Below, one piece after another: positions 34,153 to 41,471 of a stretch of 42,319 nucleotides of DNA. The notes below the pieces were generated by a model that was not told where the DNA came from, did no database searches, and worked only from the letters and a program-made list of their open reading frames with translations. The position numbers and the translations under genes are program-made. The stretch is from contig CABSKV010000003.1 in the NCBI GenBank assembly GCA_902478425.1, positions 1-42,319 of the forward strand, in the 5' to 3' direction. Each line of letters starts with the position of its first letter. Position 1 is the stretch's first letter. This DNA is from an uncultured Coriobacteriia bacterium. GTDB lineage: Bacteria > Actinomycetota > Coriobacteriia > Coriobacteriales > QAMH01.

Positions 34153-35442
34153 TTAGGCCGTATATGGGCTGAATGCGAGCGTCGCGTTGTGACCGCCGAA
34201 GCCGAGCGAGTTGGAGAGCGCGACCTTCTGCGGCCTGTCCTCGAGCGGCTCGACGACGACGTTTACGGCGCACTCCGGGTCGGCATCGGCAAAGCCGGTC
34301 GTAGGCGGGACGCAGTCGCGGGCAACCGAAAGCGCACAGACGATGGCCTCGACCGCGCCGGCCGCACCGAGCGTGTGGCCTGTCGTGCCCTTGATGGAGG
34401 TCACCGGGATGCTCGCGGCGAGCCCGTCGTCATCGCACAGGGCGTACAGGGCGGTGGACTCGGTCTTGTCGTTGGCGGGCGTGCCCGTGCCGTGCGCGTT
34501 TACGTGCCCGATGTCGGCGGGCGTGAAGCCGCCCTCCTCGAGCGCCTGGCGCATGGAGCGCACGATGCCCGCACCCTCGGGGTCGGGAGCCGTCATGTGG
34601 CAGGCGTCACCCGTCGAGCCAAAGCCCGTGATCTCGGCGATGGGCGTGGCACCACGTTTGAGCGCATGTTCAAGTGATTCGATGACGAGCGCACCTGCGC
34701 CCTCACCGGCGACGAAGCCCTTGCGGCGCACATCGAAGGGAAGGGATGCCTGCGTGGGATCCTCGGATTTCGAGAGCGCGCCCAGGTTGGTGAAGCCGGC
34801 GATGCAGATGGGCGAGACCGATTCCTCGGAGCCGCCGACAAGCGCTGCATCGGCATAGCCGTGGCGGATGGCACGCACTGCCTCGCCTATGTTATGCGCG
34901 CCGGTCGCGCAGGCCGTGACGACGTTGATGCACTCGCCGTGAATGCCGTAGCGAATGGCGAGGTTGCCAGCGGCGATGTTGCCGATCATGGTCGGCACGA
35001 ACAGCGGGCTCACGCGCTTGGGACCCTTCTCGCCCAGCGTCTCGAAGCCCTTCTGCAGCTCGTCGATGCCACCGATGCCCGTGCCAAACGCGATGGCAAC
35101 GCGCGTGGAGTCGACCTCATCCATGTTCAGGCCCGCCTGAGCCATGGCCTCGTCAGCTGCCACCATGGCGTACTGGACGAAGCGCTCGAAGCGGCGCGCC
35201 TCCTTCTTGGAAAGCCCGTGCTCGGTCGCGTCGAAGTCGCGCACCTCGCCGGCGTTGTGGACCTCATATTCAGATGTGTCGAAACGTTCGATGGGTGCGA
35301 TGCAGCAGCGCTTGCCCATGACGGCGTCCCACAGCGCCTCGACGCCGACGCCAGCCGGGGAGACGGCGCCCATGCCCGTGATGACGACACGTTGCGTGCC
35401 ATCGGGACGGCGCAGGTTCATGTTCTCGTTTGTCGTGCTCAT
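34153..35442 (-). CDS. fabF: 3-oxoacyl-ACP synthase II
   Basis: Condenses malonyl-ACP with acyl-ACP during chain elongation. The 429 residues have the Cys-His-His triad: C178 in VTACATGAHNI, H317 in NAHGTGTPANDKTE and H356 in KGTTGHTLGAAGA (with K351). The N-terminus VVITGMGAVSPAGVGVEALW is typical. Its start overlaps the fabG stop by four bases (ATGA), so translation is coupled. A large nested hairpin follows its stop codon. Confidence 0.97.
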   Translation of the reverse strand: MSTTNENMNLRRPDGTQRVVITGMGAVSPAGVGVEALWDAVMGKRCCIAPIERFDTSEYEVHNAGEVRDFDATEHGLSKKEARRFERFVQYAMVAADEAMAQAGLNMDEVDSTRVAIAFGTGIGGIDELQKGFETLGEKGPKRVSPLFVPTMIGNIAAGNLAIRYGIHGECINVVTACATGAHNIGEAVRAIRHGYADAALVGGSEESVSPICIAGFTNLGALSKSEDPTQASLPFDVRRKGFVAGEGAGALVIESLEHALKRGATPIAEITGFGSTGDACHMTAPDPEGAGIVRSMRQALEEGGFTPADIGHVNAHGTGTPANDKTESTALYALCDDDGLAASIPVTSIKGTTGHTLGAAGAVEAIVCALSVARDCVPPTTGFADADPECAVNVVVEPLEDRPQKVALSNSLGFGGHNATLAFSPYTA

Positions 35443-36200
35443 AGGGAAAGTCCTCCATCGATGCTGATTACCTGACCGGTGATGTAGGATGCCGCAGGGC
35501 TTGCCAGAAACGCGACGAGACTCGCCACGTCGGCGGCCTCGCCCAGACGCCCGAGGCCGATCTGGGAGGTGATGGCCTCCTTCTGCTGGTCGTTGAGCGC
35601 ATCGGTCATGTCGGTGGCGATGAAGCCGGGTGCCACGGCGTTGACCCTGATGTTGCGACGCGCCAGCTCCTTGGCAAGCGACTTCGTGAGGCCGATGACG
35701 CCAGCCTTCGAAGCCGCGTAATTCGCCTGGCCAGCATTACCGGCGATGCCGACGATGCTGCTCATGTTGACGATGGCGCCACTGCGCTGCTTCATCATGT
35801 ACTTGGCAGCGGCCTTGCAGCAGTTGAAGGTGCCCTTGAGGTTCACGTCGATGACGGCATCGAAGTCGTCTTCGCCCATGCGCGCGATGAGGCCATCACG
35901 CGTGATGCCGGCGTTGTTCACGAGCACGTCGATGCGCCCGAGCTCGGCGACCGTCTCGTCCACGAGGGCCTTGGCCGCCTCGATATCCGCCACGTTCGCG
36001 ACAACGGCCAGCGTGCGCACGCCATAGGCGTCGGCAATCACCTCGGCTGCAGCGCTCGTGCGCTCGAAGCTCGATTCGCTCGAGCAGTTAAGGCACACGT
36101 CATAGCCGTCGGCAGCGAGCGCTTGCGCGCATGCAAGGCCGATGCCGCGGCCCGAGCCGGTAACGAGGGCGACAGGAGCGCCCTGATCGGTGTTAGTCAT
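35439..36200 (-). CDS. fabG: 3-oxoacyl-ACP reductase
   Basis: NADPH-dependent SDR that reduces 3-oxoacyl-ACP. The 253 residues have the cofactor loop TGSGRGIG, NNAG (VNNAGITRDGLIARM), the catalytic Ser in VNMSSIVGIAG and the YAASKAG Tyr/Lys pair. The C-terminus YITGQVISIDGGLSL is typical of FabG. The gene overlaps fabD by 8 bases upstream and fabF by 4 bases downstream, a tightly packed operon. Confidence 0.96.
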   Translation of the reverse strand: MTNTDQGAPVALVTGSGRGIGLACAQALAADGYDVCLNCSSESSFERTSAAAEVIADAYGVRTLAVVANVADIEAAKALVDETVAELGRIDVLVNNAGITRDGLIARMGEDDFDAVIDVNLKGTFNCCKAAAKYMMKQRSGAIVNMSSIVGIAGNAGQANYAASKAGVIGLTKSLAKELARRNIRVNAVAPGFIATDMTDALNDQQKEAITSQIGLGRLGEAADVASLVAFLASPAASYITGQVISIDGGLSL

Positions 36201-37161
36201 CGCTTTCCCTCCACGATTCCGCGAGCTCCTCGAAGCTCGGTCTATCCTGCACGCAGCAGCGCGTAGCTTCCTTGTCGATGCGACGCACGAGTCCGCTCAG
36301 CACGCCGCCGAAGCCGACCTCGACGAAGGTGCCAGCGCCGGCCTGCCTGAGCATCTCGACGCTTTGCTGGAAACGCACCGGGTGCGTGAGATGGTCGACG
36401 AGGCGCTGGCGCACGCTCGTCGCGTCGAGCGGCATGGCGTCGGTGTTGCAGATCACGGGGATGGACGGCTCCTTGAAGTCGACCGTCGCGAGGTACTCCG
36501 CGAAGGGCTCGCACGCCGTCTGCATGAGCGGGCTGTGAAACGCGCCCTGCGTTGCCAGTCGGCTGAGCTTGCCGCCCTGCTCCTTCCACGCCTCCTCGGC
36601 ACGTTCGATTGCCGGCACGCTACCGGCAACGACGATCTGCCCCGGGCAGTTGAAGTTCGCGGGCGCGAGCACGTCGCCTTGCGAGCAGCGCTCGCACAAT
36701 GCGGCGACGCTTTCCTCGTCAGCCTTGAGCAGCGCGGTCATCGCGCCCGGATTCGAGCGTGCCGCTTCGTCCATGACGCGCGAACGCGTCTCGATAAGGC
36801 GAAACGCCTCCTCGTCGCTTAGCATGTCGGCAAGCGCAAGCGCGCTGATCTGGCCGAGCGAGAAGCCGAGCAGGACGTCGGGCTGGATGCCGCGTGACAT
36901 GAGGGCGCGGCCAATACCGATGGAGAGCGCGGCGATGGCGACCTGCGCGTTGCGCGTCTCGTTGAGCTGCGCCTGCGCCTCGTCGCCCTCGCTGTTGATG
37001 AGCGCGGCGATGTCGCGGTCGAACACGTCGGATGCGCATTCGAGCGTGGCCTTCACCTCGGGCACGCCGAGAAGCGACACGCCCATGCCGGGCTTTTGCG
37101 AACCCTGACCAGAGGCCATGAACACGGTCTTGACCGGGCCGATTCCTTCGAGTTGATCCAT
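36193..37161 (-). CDS. fabD: Malonyl-CoA:ACP transacylase
   Basis: Loads malonyl from CoA to ACP. The 322 residues begin with VFMASGQGSQKPGMG, the family start. The active serine S101 lies in GFSLGQ where most FabD proteins have GHSLGE; the GxSxG core is kept. The catalytic His is in TQGAFHSPLM. The start at 37161 follows the fabK stop by 4 bases and fits the family; the 27 extra upstream in-frame residues overlap fabK and are rejected. It ends in an 8-base overlap with fabG. Confidence 0.95.
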   Translation of the reverse strand: MDQLEGIGPVKTVFMASGQGSQKPGMGVSLLGVPEVKATLECASDVFDRDIAALINSEGDEAQAQLNETRNAQVAIAALSIGIGRALMSRGIQPDVLLGFSLGQISALALADMLSDEEAFRLIETRSRVMDEAARSNPGAMTALLKADEESVAALCERCSQGDVLAPANFNCPGQIVVAGSVPAIERAEEAWKEQGGKLSRLATQGAFHSPLMQTACEPFAEYLATVDFKEPSIPVICNTDAMPLDATSVRQRLVDHLTHPVRFQQSVEMLRQAGAGTFVEVGFGGVLSGLVRRIDKEATRCCVQDRPSFEELAESWRESDD

Positions 37162-37165
37162 GATG

Positions 37166-38158
37166 CTAGTCTTCCTGAACGTCAGCTTCTTCCAGGCAGC
37201 GACCCTGGCGAGCGTTGAGCTCGGCCATCGCGGCAAGATCAAGCGTGCTGAGTGCCTCGGCCTCGGCCATGAGCTCGGTGATGAGCTCGCGTGCCGTACC
37301 GCGCTTCTTCACGAGCGCGGCAATCTGACCGGCGAGGATGGAGCCGTTCTCCATGTCGCCCTCAACTGCACGTTTGAGCGAACCTGCATACATGCCCTCG
37401 AGGTCCTCGGGGCTGCTGGCCTCCATCTCGCGCTTGCGGCACGCGCGCGCGAACTTGTTCTTGAGGCCGCGTACGGGATGGCCCGTTCCGCGCCCGGTCA
37501 CGATCGTGTCGGAGTCCTTGGCGCCGAGCACCTTCTCCTTCCACGGGTCGCACACGGTGCACTCCTCGATGGTGAGGAAGCGCGTGCCCATCTGCACACC
37601 CTCGGCGCCGAGCGCGAAGGCTGCGCAGATGCCGCGACCGTCGGCGATGCCGCCGGCAGCGATTACGGGGATGGAAACGGCCTCGCGCACGGAAGGCTCG
37701 AGCGCCATCGTCGTGAGCTCGCCGACGTGGCCGCCGGACTCGGTGCCCTCGGCGACCACCGCATCGACGCCAAGGCGCTCCATGCGCCTGGCCTGTGCGG
37801 TCGTAGCGATGACGGGAATGACCTTGATGCCGGCCTCGCGCCACATGGGCAGATACTCGACCGGGCTACCCGCGCCCGTGGTGACGACCTTGACACCGAG
37901 CTCGACGACGAGCTTGGCGACCTCGGGAGCGAGCGGGTCCATGAGCATGACGTTGCAGCCGAAGGGCTTGCTGGTCTGGGCCTGGGCCTGTTTGACCTGG
38001 TCGGCAATCCAGTCGAGCTTGGCGCCGCCGCATGCGATGATGCCGAGACCGCCGGCCTCACTCACTGCCGCGGCAAGCGATGCGTCCGCAACGCGAGCCA
38101 TGCCGCCCTGGATGATGGGTGCCTCGATGCCCAGGAGTTCAGTTACTCTCGTTTTCAT
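37166..38158 (-). CDS. fabK: Enoyl-ACP reductase II (FMN, NPD family)
   Basis: Flavin-dependent enzyme that performs the last reduction of each cycle, in place of FabI. The 330 residues form an FMN TIM barrel: IEAPIIQGGMARVADASLAA at the N-terminus, EGTESGGHVGE (active-site region), PVIAAGGIADGRGI and GAEGVQMGTRFLTIEE. FabK enzymes resist triclosan. It lies 13 bases after acpP, and fabD follows after 4 bases. Confidence 0.95.
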   Translation of the reverse strand: MKTRVTELLGIEAPIIQGGMARVADASLAAAVSEAGGLGIIACGGAKLDWIADQVKQAQAQTSKPFGCNVMLMDPLAPEVAKLVVELGVKVVTTGAGSPVEYLPMWREAGIKVIPVIATTAQARRMERLGVDAVVAEGTESGGHVGELTTMALEPSVREAVSIPVIAAGGIADGRGICAAFALGAEGVQMGTRFLTIEECTVCDPWKEKVLGAKDSDTIVTGRGTGHPVRGLKNKFARACRKREMEASSPEDLEGMYAGSLKRAVEGDMENGSILAGQIAALVKKRGTARELITELMAEAEALSTLDLAAMAELNARQGRCLEEADVQED

Positions 38159-38171
38159 GAAGCGTGTCGAC

Positions 38172-38393
38172 CTACTTCAGGGAGTCGATGTGGGCCACGA
38201 TGTCGCCGATGGTCTTCAGGTCGCCCGGCTCGCCAAAATCGATCTCGCACTTGTCCTCGATGTCACAGACGAGCTCGACCATATCGAGCGAATCAATGCC
38301 GAGATCCTCGATAACGGCATCCTCGGTGATAGCCTCCGAATCGAGATCCTGGTTCTCGACCAGCACTTCGCGGACGATGTCGATTGTAGCCAT
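38172..38393 (-). CDS. acpP: Acyl carrier protein
   Basis: Small acidic carrier of 73 residues. S35 in GIDSLDMVEL takes the phosphopantetheine arm. The start at 38393 has AAAGGA seven bases upstream and yields the usual ACP length; a longer in-frame opening to 38612 runs into fabH on the other strand and is rejected. It leads the fab operon. On the minus strand TACAAT at about 38438-38433 is a candidate -10. Confidence 0.96.
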   Translation of the reverse strand: MATIDIVREVLVENQDLDSEAITEDAVIEDLGIDSLDMVELVCDIEDKCEIDFGEPGDLKTIGDIVAHIDSLK

Positions 38394-38493
38394 GGTGGTT
38401 CCTTTCACGCTTGTCTTACAAATGAGCGCGATAATTGTAGACGAAGATTGCGCCCACGAGCCACAATGAGAAATCTTGCGCAAACATAGGTGC

Positions 38494-38519
38494 GCATGTC
38501 CCGTGAGCGGGTGACATGC
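38494..38519. promoter_or_regulatory. Hairpin/palindrome in the acpP-fabH divergent gap
   Basis: GCATGTC (38494-38500) and GACATGC (38513-38519) pair, with an inner CCG-TGAG-CGG stem. It lies midway between the two starts, where a lipid-sensing repressor could control both directions. No FapR or FabT gene is present in the window. Confidence 0.4.
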
Positions 38520-38588
38520 ATTAAGATTGTCAGGCATTGTTCCCGTGTTCGAGGCGGGAAATCGGGCTATCAGCAAGGAGATGCGGTA

Positions 38589-39653
38589 ATGGGATGCAAG
38601 ATCGTCGGGCATGGTAAGGCGCTACCGGAGCTCATCGTGAGCAATGACGACATGGCCGAGATTGTCGAGACCAGCGACGAGTGGATCGTCGAGCGCACGG
38701 GCATCCACAACCGCCGCATCGCCGTGAACGAGACGACGACCGACCTGGCCGTCCGGGCATCGCGCGACGCGCTTGCATGCGCGGGCGTAGACGCCGATGA
38801 AATCGACCTCATCGTCTGCATGACCATCTCGCCCGATACCGTCGTGCCCGCCCAGGCCTGCCTCGTCAAGGCGCAGCTGGGCGCGAGCAACGCCGTCGCC
38901 TTCGACCTCAACGCCGCCTGCACCGGCTGCATCTACGGTATCGACGTTGCCTCGACGATGATCGAGGCCTCCGTGCTCGCCGGTCGTGGTGACGCCCGCA
39001 AGCGCAATACGATGCGCCGCGCGCTCGTCGTGGGCGCCGAGCGCCTCTCGCGCATCACCGACTGGACCGACCGCGCCACCTGCGTGCTCTTTGGCGATGG
39101 CTCGGGCGCCGTCGTGCTCGAGTGGGATGACGACACGCCGGGCATCCTGGCGAGCTTCTTGAAGAACACGGATGACGACGCGCTGTGCCTGACCTGCGAC
39201 GAAGCCTACGACCTCTCGACCTTCCCCTTTGGCGATGTCGAGCTTGCGAGCGTGAGCGAGATCATGGACATCACCGACGACGAGGGTGAGCACGCGCCGT
39301 ATGCGCCCTTCATCCGCATGCAGGGCCAGCGCGTCTTCAAGTTCGCAACGAGCGCCATCGTGGAGGCGGTGAACGAGGCGTGCGGGCGCGCCGGCATCAC
39401 TGTCGAGGACGTGGCCTGCATCATCCCCCACCAGGCCAACGACCGCATCATCCGCTTCGCCGCCAAGAAGCTCGGCGTGCCCTACGAGCGCTGGCAGGTC
39501 TCGATTGGCGAGACGGGCAACACGAGCGCGTCGAGCGTGCTCATGGCGCTGCATGACGCGTACGAGGCCGGGCGTATCCAGCCGGGCGAAAAGGTCGTGT
39601 GCGTGGGCTTTGGCGGCGGACTCACGAGTGGTGCGCTGGTGTTCGAGGCGTAG
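38589..39653 (+). CDS. fabH: 3-oxoacyl-ACP synthase III
   Basis: Starts fatty-acid chains by joining acyl-CoA to malonyl-ACP. The 354 residues keep the triad C111 (LNAACTGCIYG), H280 (IIPHQAND) and N310 (GETGNTSASS). It is about 35 residues longer than the usual FabH (about 317-320), mostly through an acidic insertion at about 190-240 (TDDDALCLTCDEAYDLS then DITDDEGEH). The start at 38589 has AAGGAG upstream. It is divergent from acpP and the rest of the operon. Confidence 0.94.
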   Translation: MGCKIVGHGKALPELIVSNDDMAEIVETSDEWIVERTGIHNRRIAVNETTTDLAVRASRDALACAGVDADEIDLIVCMTISPDTVVPAQACLVKAQLGASNAVAFDLNAACTGCIYGIDVASTMIEASVLAGRGDARKRNTMRRALVVGAERLSRITDWTDRATCVLFGDGSGAVVLEWDDDTPGILASFLKNTDDDALCLTCDEAYDLSTFPFGDVELASVSEIMDITDDEGEHAPYAPFIRMQGQRVFKFATSAIVEAVNEACGRAGITVEDVACIIPHQANDRIIRFAAKKLGVPYERWQVSIGETGNTSASSVLMALHDAYEAGRIQPGEKVVCVGFGGGLTSGALVFEA

Positions 39654-39729
39654 AGGGCGTTACGCCCACAGCGGAAAATCGCTAATGGAAACCGCGGATT
39701 TTCGGTAATGCGGCGATTAGGGCTGCTAT

Positions 39730-39750
39730 TCGCCGCATGATTTGCGGCGA
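39730..39750 (+). terminator. Small GC-rich hairpin after fabH
   Basis: An 8-bp stem (TCGCCGCA with TGCGGCGA, 5-base loop) lies 77 bases past the fabH stop. No strong T run follows. A weaker GAAAATC/GATTTTC pair lies nearer to the gene. Either may end the fabH transcript. Confidence 0.4.
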
Positions 39751-39759
39751 TTGCGTCTG

Positions 39760-39779
39760 CGTATCACAAATGTGATACG
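39760..39779 (+). promoter_or_regulatory. Palindrome upstream of the restriction gene
   Basis: CGTATCACA (39760-39768) and TGTGATACG (39771-39779) form a 9-bp perfect inverted repeat with AA between, 48 bases before the endonuclease start. TTGCGT at 39751-39756 and GATACG at 39774-39779 are spaced 17 bases apart, so the palindrome would overlap a promoter. A regulator binding here could delay endonuclease expression. Confidence 0.5.
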
Positions 39780-39827
39780 TTTAGTCGCAACACAGCGGCA
39801 TTGCCTAAAGCTACCAAGGGGGTCGCC

Positions 39828-41324
39828 ATGCAGCGATCTATGAACATCGATATATCGACAAACGAGCTCGAGTATGTGCCTATCGATTTTGATGACCCGC
39901 AGGCACTGCTCAAACACGCAAAGAAACTTGAGGGCCACACGTTCCGTGAGGTTTTGGACCTTGGAATCACTCCCGATGGGCCTGCCCTAGAAAAGACTGG
40001 CTATAACGACATCTCTTTCAAAGGAGGTATGGGCACGCTCATCGAGGAGCGATACTTCGGCTACCACGCCAATAGCGATGCGCATGCCGACTTTGCCGAC
40101 GCTGGCGTAGAGCTAAAAACTACCTGCTATGACGTCAAAAACGATGGCAGCATTCGAGCCGGCGAACGCCTGGTCCTTGGCATGATCGCTTTCGATGAAA
40201 GCATTGAGCGCGCTTTCGACGAGTCGCACATGTGGGAAAAGGGCGGAAACATTCTGCTCGTTTATTACAGGCGCGACAAGACAGTCGATAAATACGACCA
40301 GAGAATCGAGTACGTCACGCTCTTCACTCCTCCCGATGAAGACCTCGCAATCATCCGCGAAGACTACAGCACCATCCAAGAATACGTAATGGATGGAAGA
40401 GCAGATGAGCTGTCTGAATCGATGACTCATTACTTGGGAGCATGCACAAAAGGCGCGACGGCCGAGAAAAGCATGCGTGACCAAACCGTGTATGCACCGG
40501 GAAAGAAAGCGAGAGGTCGAGCCTGGTGCTATAAGAACAGTTACATGAATGTCGTTCTCAACGACTACATCATCGGCCAAAGAGGCAGCGAATCCATCAT
40601 CAAGGATTCGGAACAGCTATCCACCCACTCCTTTGAAGAGCATGTCATATCGCTCATCGAACCTTTTGTTGGAATGACCGACAGAGAGATTTGCGACAAG
40701 CTTAGCCTCGCCTACACAGGTAATAAGGCTCAATGGACCACAATTGTTTATCACATGCTCGGGCTGCATGACAATCGCGCAGACGAGTTCGAGAAGGCAA
40801 ACATTAGTGTCCGAACAGTGCGCATTGAGGAGCGGGGCAGTATCGTACAGAGTCTTTCCCTCGATACCTTCTCCTTTATCGACCTCATGACCGAGGAATG
40901 GGAAACCGCCCCGCTTCATGAATACTTCGAAGAAACCAGATTTCTATTCGTTGCATTTCAGAAAGAAGGCGAAAACCTGAGACTTAGAGGAGCAACATTT
41001 TGGAGCATGCCACGAAAGGATATCGACGGTCCTCTTCGCTCATGTTGGCAAGCTACCAAAGACGTAATCAGTAATGGAGTTTCGATTGTTGAGGTGCCTA
41101 GGGGCGAAAAGACTCGTTTCGAAAACAATCTCCCCAGCAAAACCGAGAATCCCGTTGCGCACGTTAGACCGCATACGTCGAAGGCGGCTTATCGACTTGA
41201 AGACGGTCGGATCGTTGGGGACATCAAGCATCACGCCGATGAGTTGCCCGATGGTCGCGCTATGACGAAGCAGAGTTTCTGGCTGAATAATGACTATATT
41301 TATGAAATCGTGCGGGATATTTAG
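39828..41324 (+). CDS. Type II restriction endonuclease, MutH/Sau3AI family (predicted GATC)
   Basis: DNA endonuclease of 498 residues. The catalytic motif is D88-x6-E95-x-K97 in ADFADAGVELKTT, very close to the MutH sequence DFxxLGVELKT, with a further acidic residue at E73/E74 (GTLIEERYF). The C-terminal half repeats a MutH-like fold without the catalytic set, with the segment FWSMPRKDIDG, as in Sau3AI (about 490 residues). Both MutH and Sau3AI recognise GATC, so that is the predicted site; it is inferred. The start at 39828 follows AAGGGGG. Base and codon use is visibly less GC-rich than the fab genes beside it, a sign of transfer. The partner cytosine methyltransferase starts 147 bases downstream. 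Confidence 0.87.
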   Translation: MQRSMNIDISTNELEYVPIDFDDPQALLKHAKKLEGHTFREVLDLGITPDGPALEKTGYNDISFKGGMGTLIEERYFGYHANSDAHADFADAGVELKTTCYDVKNDGSIRAGERLVLGMIAFDESIERAFDESHMWEKGGNILLVYYRRDKTVDKYDQRIEYVTLFTPPDEDLAIIREDYSTIQEYVMDGRADELSESMTHYLGACTKGATAEKSMRDQTVYAPGKKARGRAWCYKNSYMNVVLNDYIIGQRGSESIIKDSEQLSTHSFEEHVISLIEPFVGMTDREICDKLSLAYTGNKAQWTTIVYHMLGLHDNRADEFEKANISVRTVRIEERGSIVQSLSLDTFSFIDLMTEEWETAPLHEYFEETRFLFVAFQKEGENLRLRGATFWSMPRKDIDGPLRSCWQATKDVISNGVSIVEVPRGEKTRFENNLPSKTENPVAHVRPHTSKAAYRLEDGRIVGDIKHHADELPDGRAMTKQSFWLNNDYIYEIVRDI

Positions 41325-41368
41325 CATGTTCTCATCTGAGAAACCTAGATCTTTTGTCACCGATCATC

Positions 41369-41374
41369 TACAAT
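41369..41374 (+). promoter_or_regulatory. Possible methyltransferase -10 element with nearby GATC sites
   Basis: TACAAT at 41369-41374 lies 97 bases before the methyltransferase start, with TAGATC at 41346-41351 as a weak -35 at 17 bases. GATC occurs at 41348-41351 and 41362-41365, so methylation could change promoter activity. Confidence 0.35.
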
Positions 41375-41471
41375 AGACACCACTCTGTGCGGCACGCCCC
41401 ACGACATTCACGTGTCACACCTATAAACAAGAATATGCGTCCAAGGCTTTAAGAATGCGAAGGAGCACCCT

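Noticed and set aside
38172..38612. A longer 146-residue version of the acyl carrier protein
   Set aside because: The extension crosses the divergent promoter region and the start of fabH and lacks ACP homology; the 73-residue form has a proper ribosome site.
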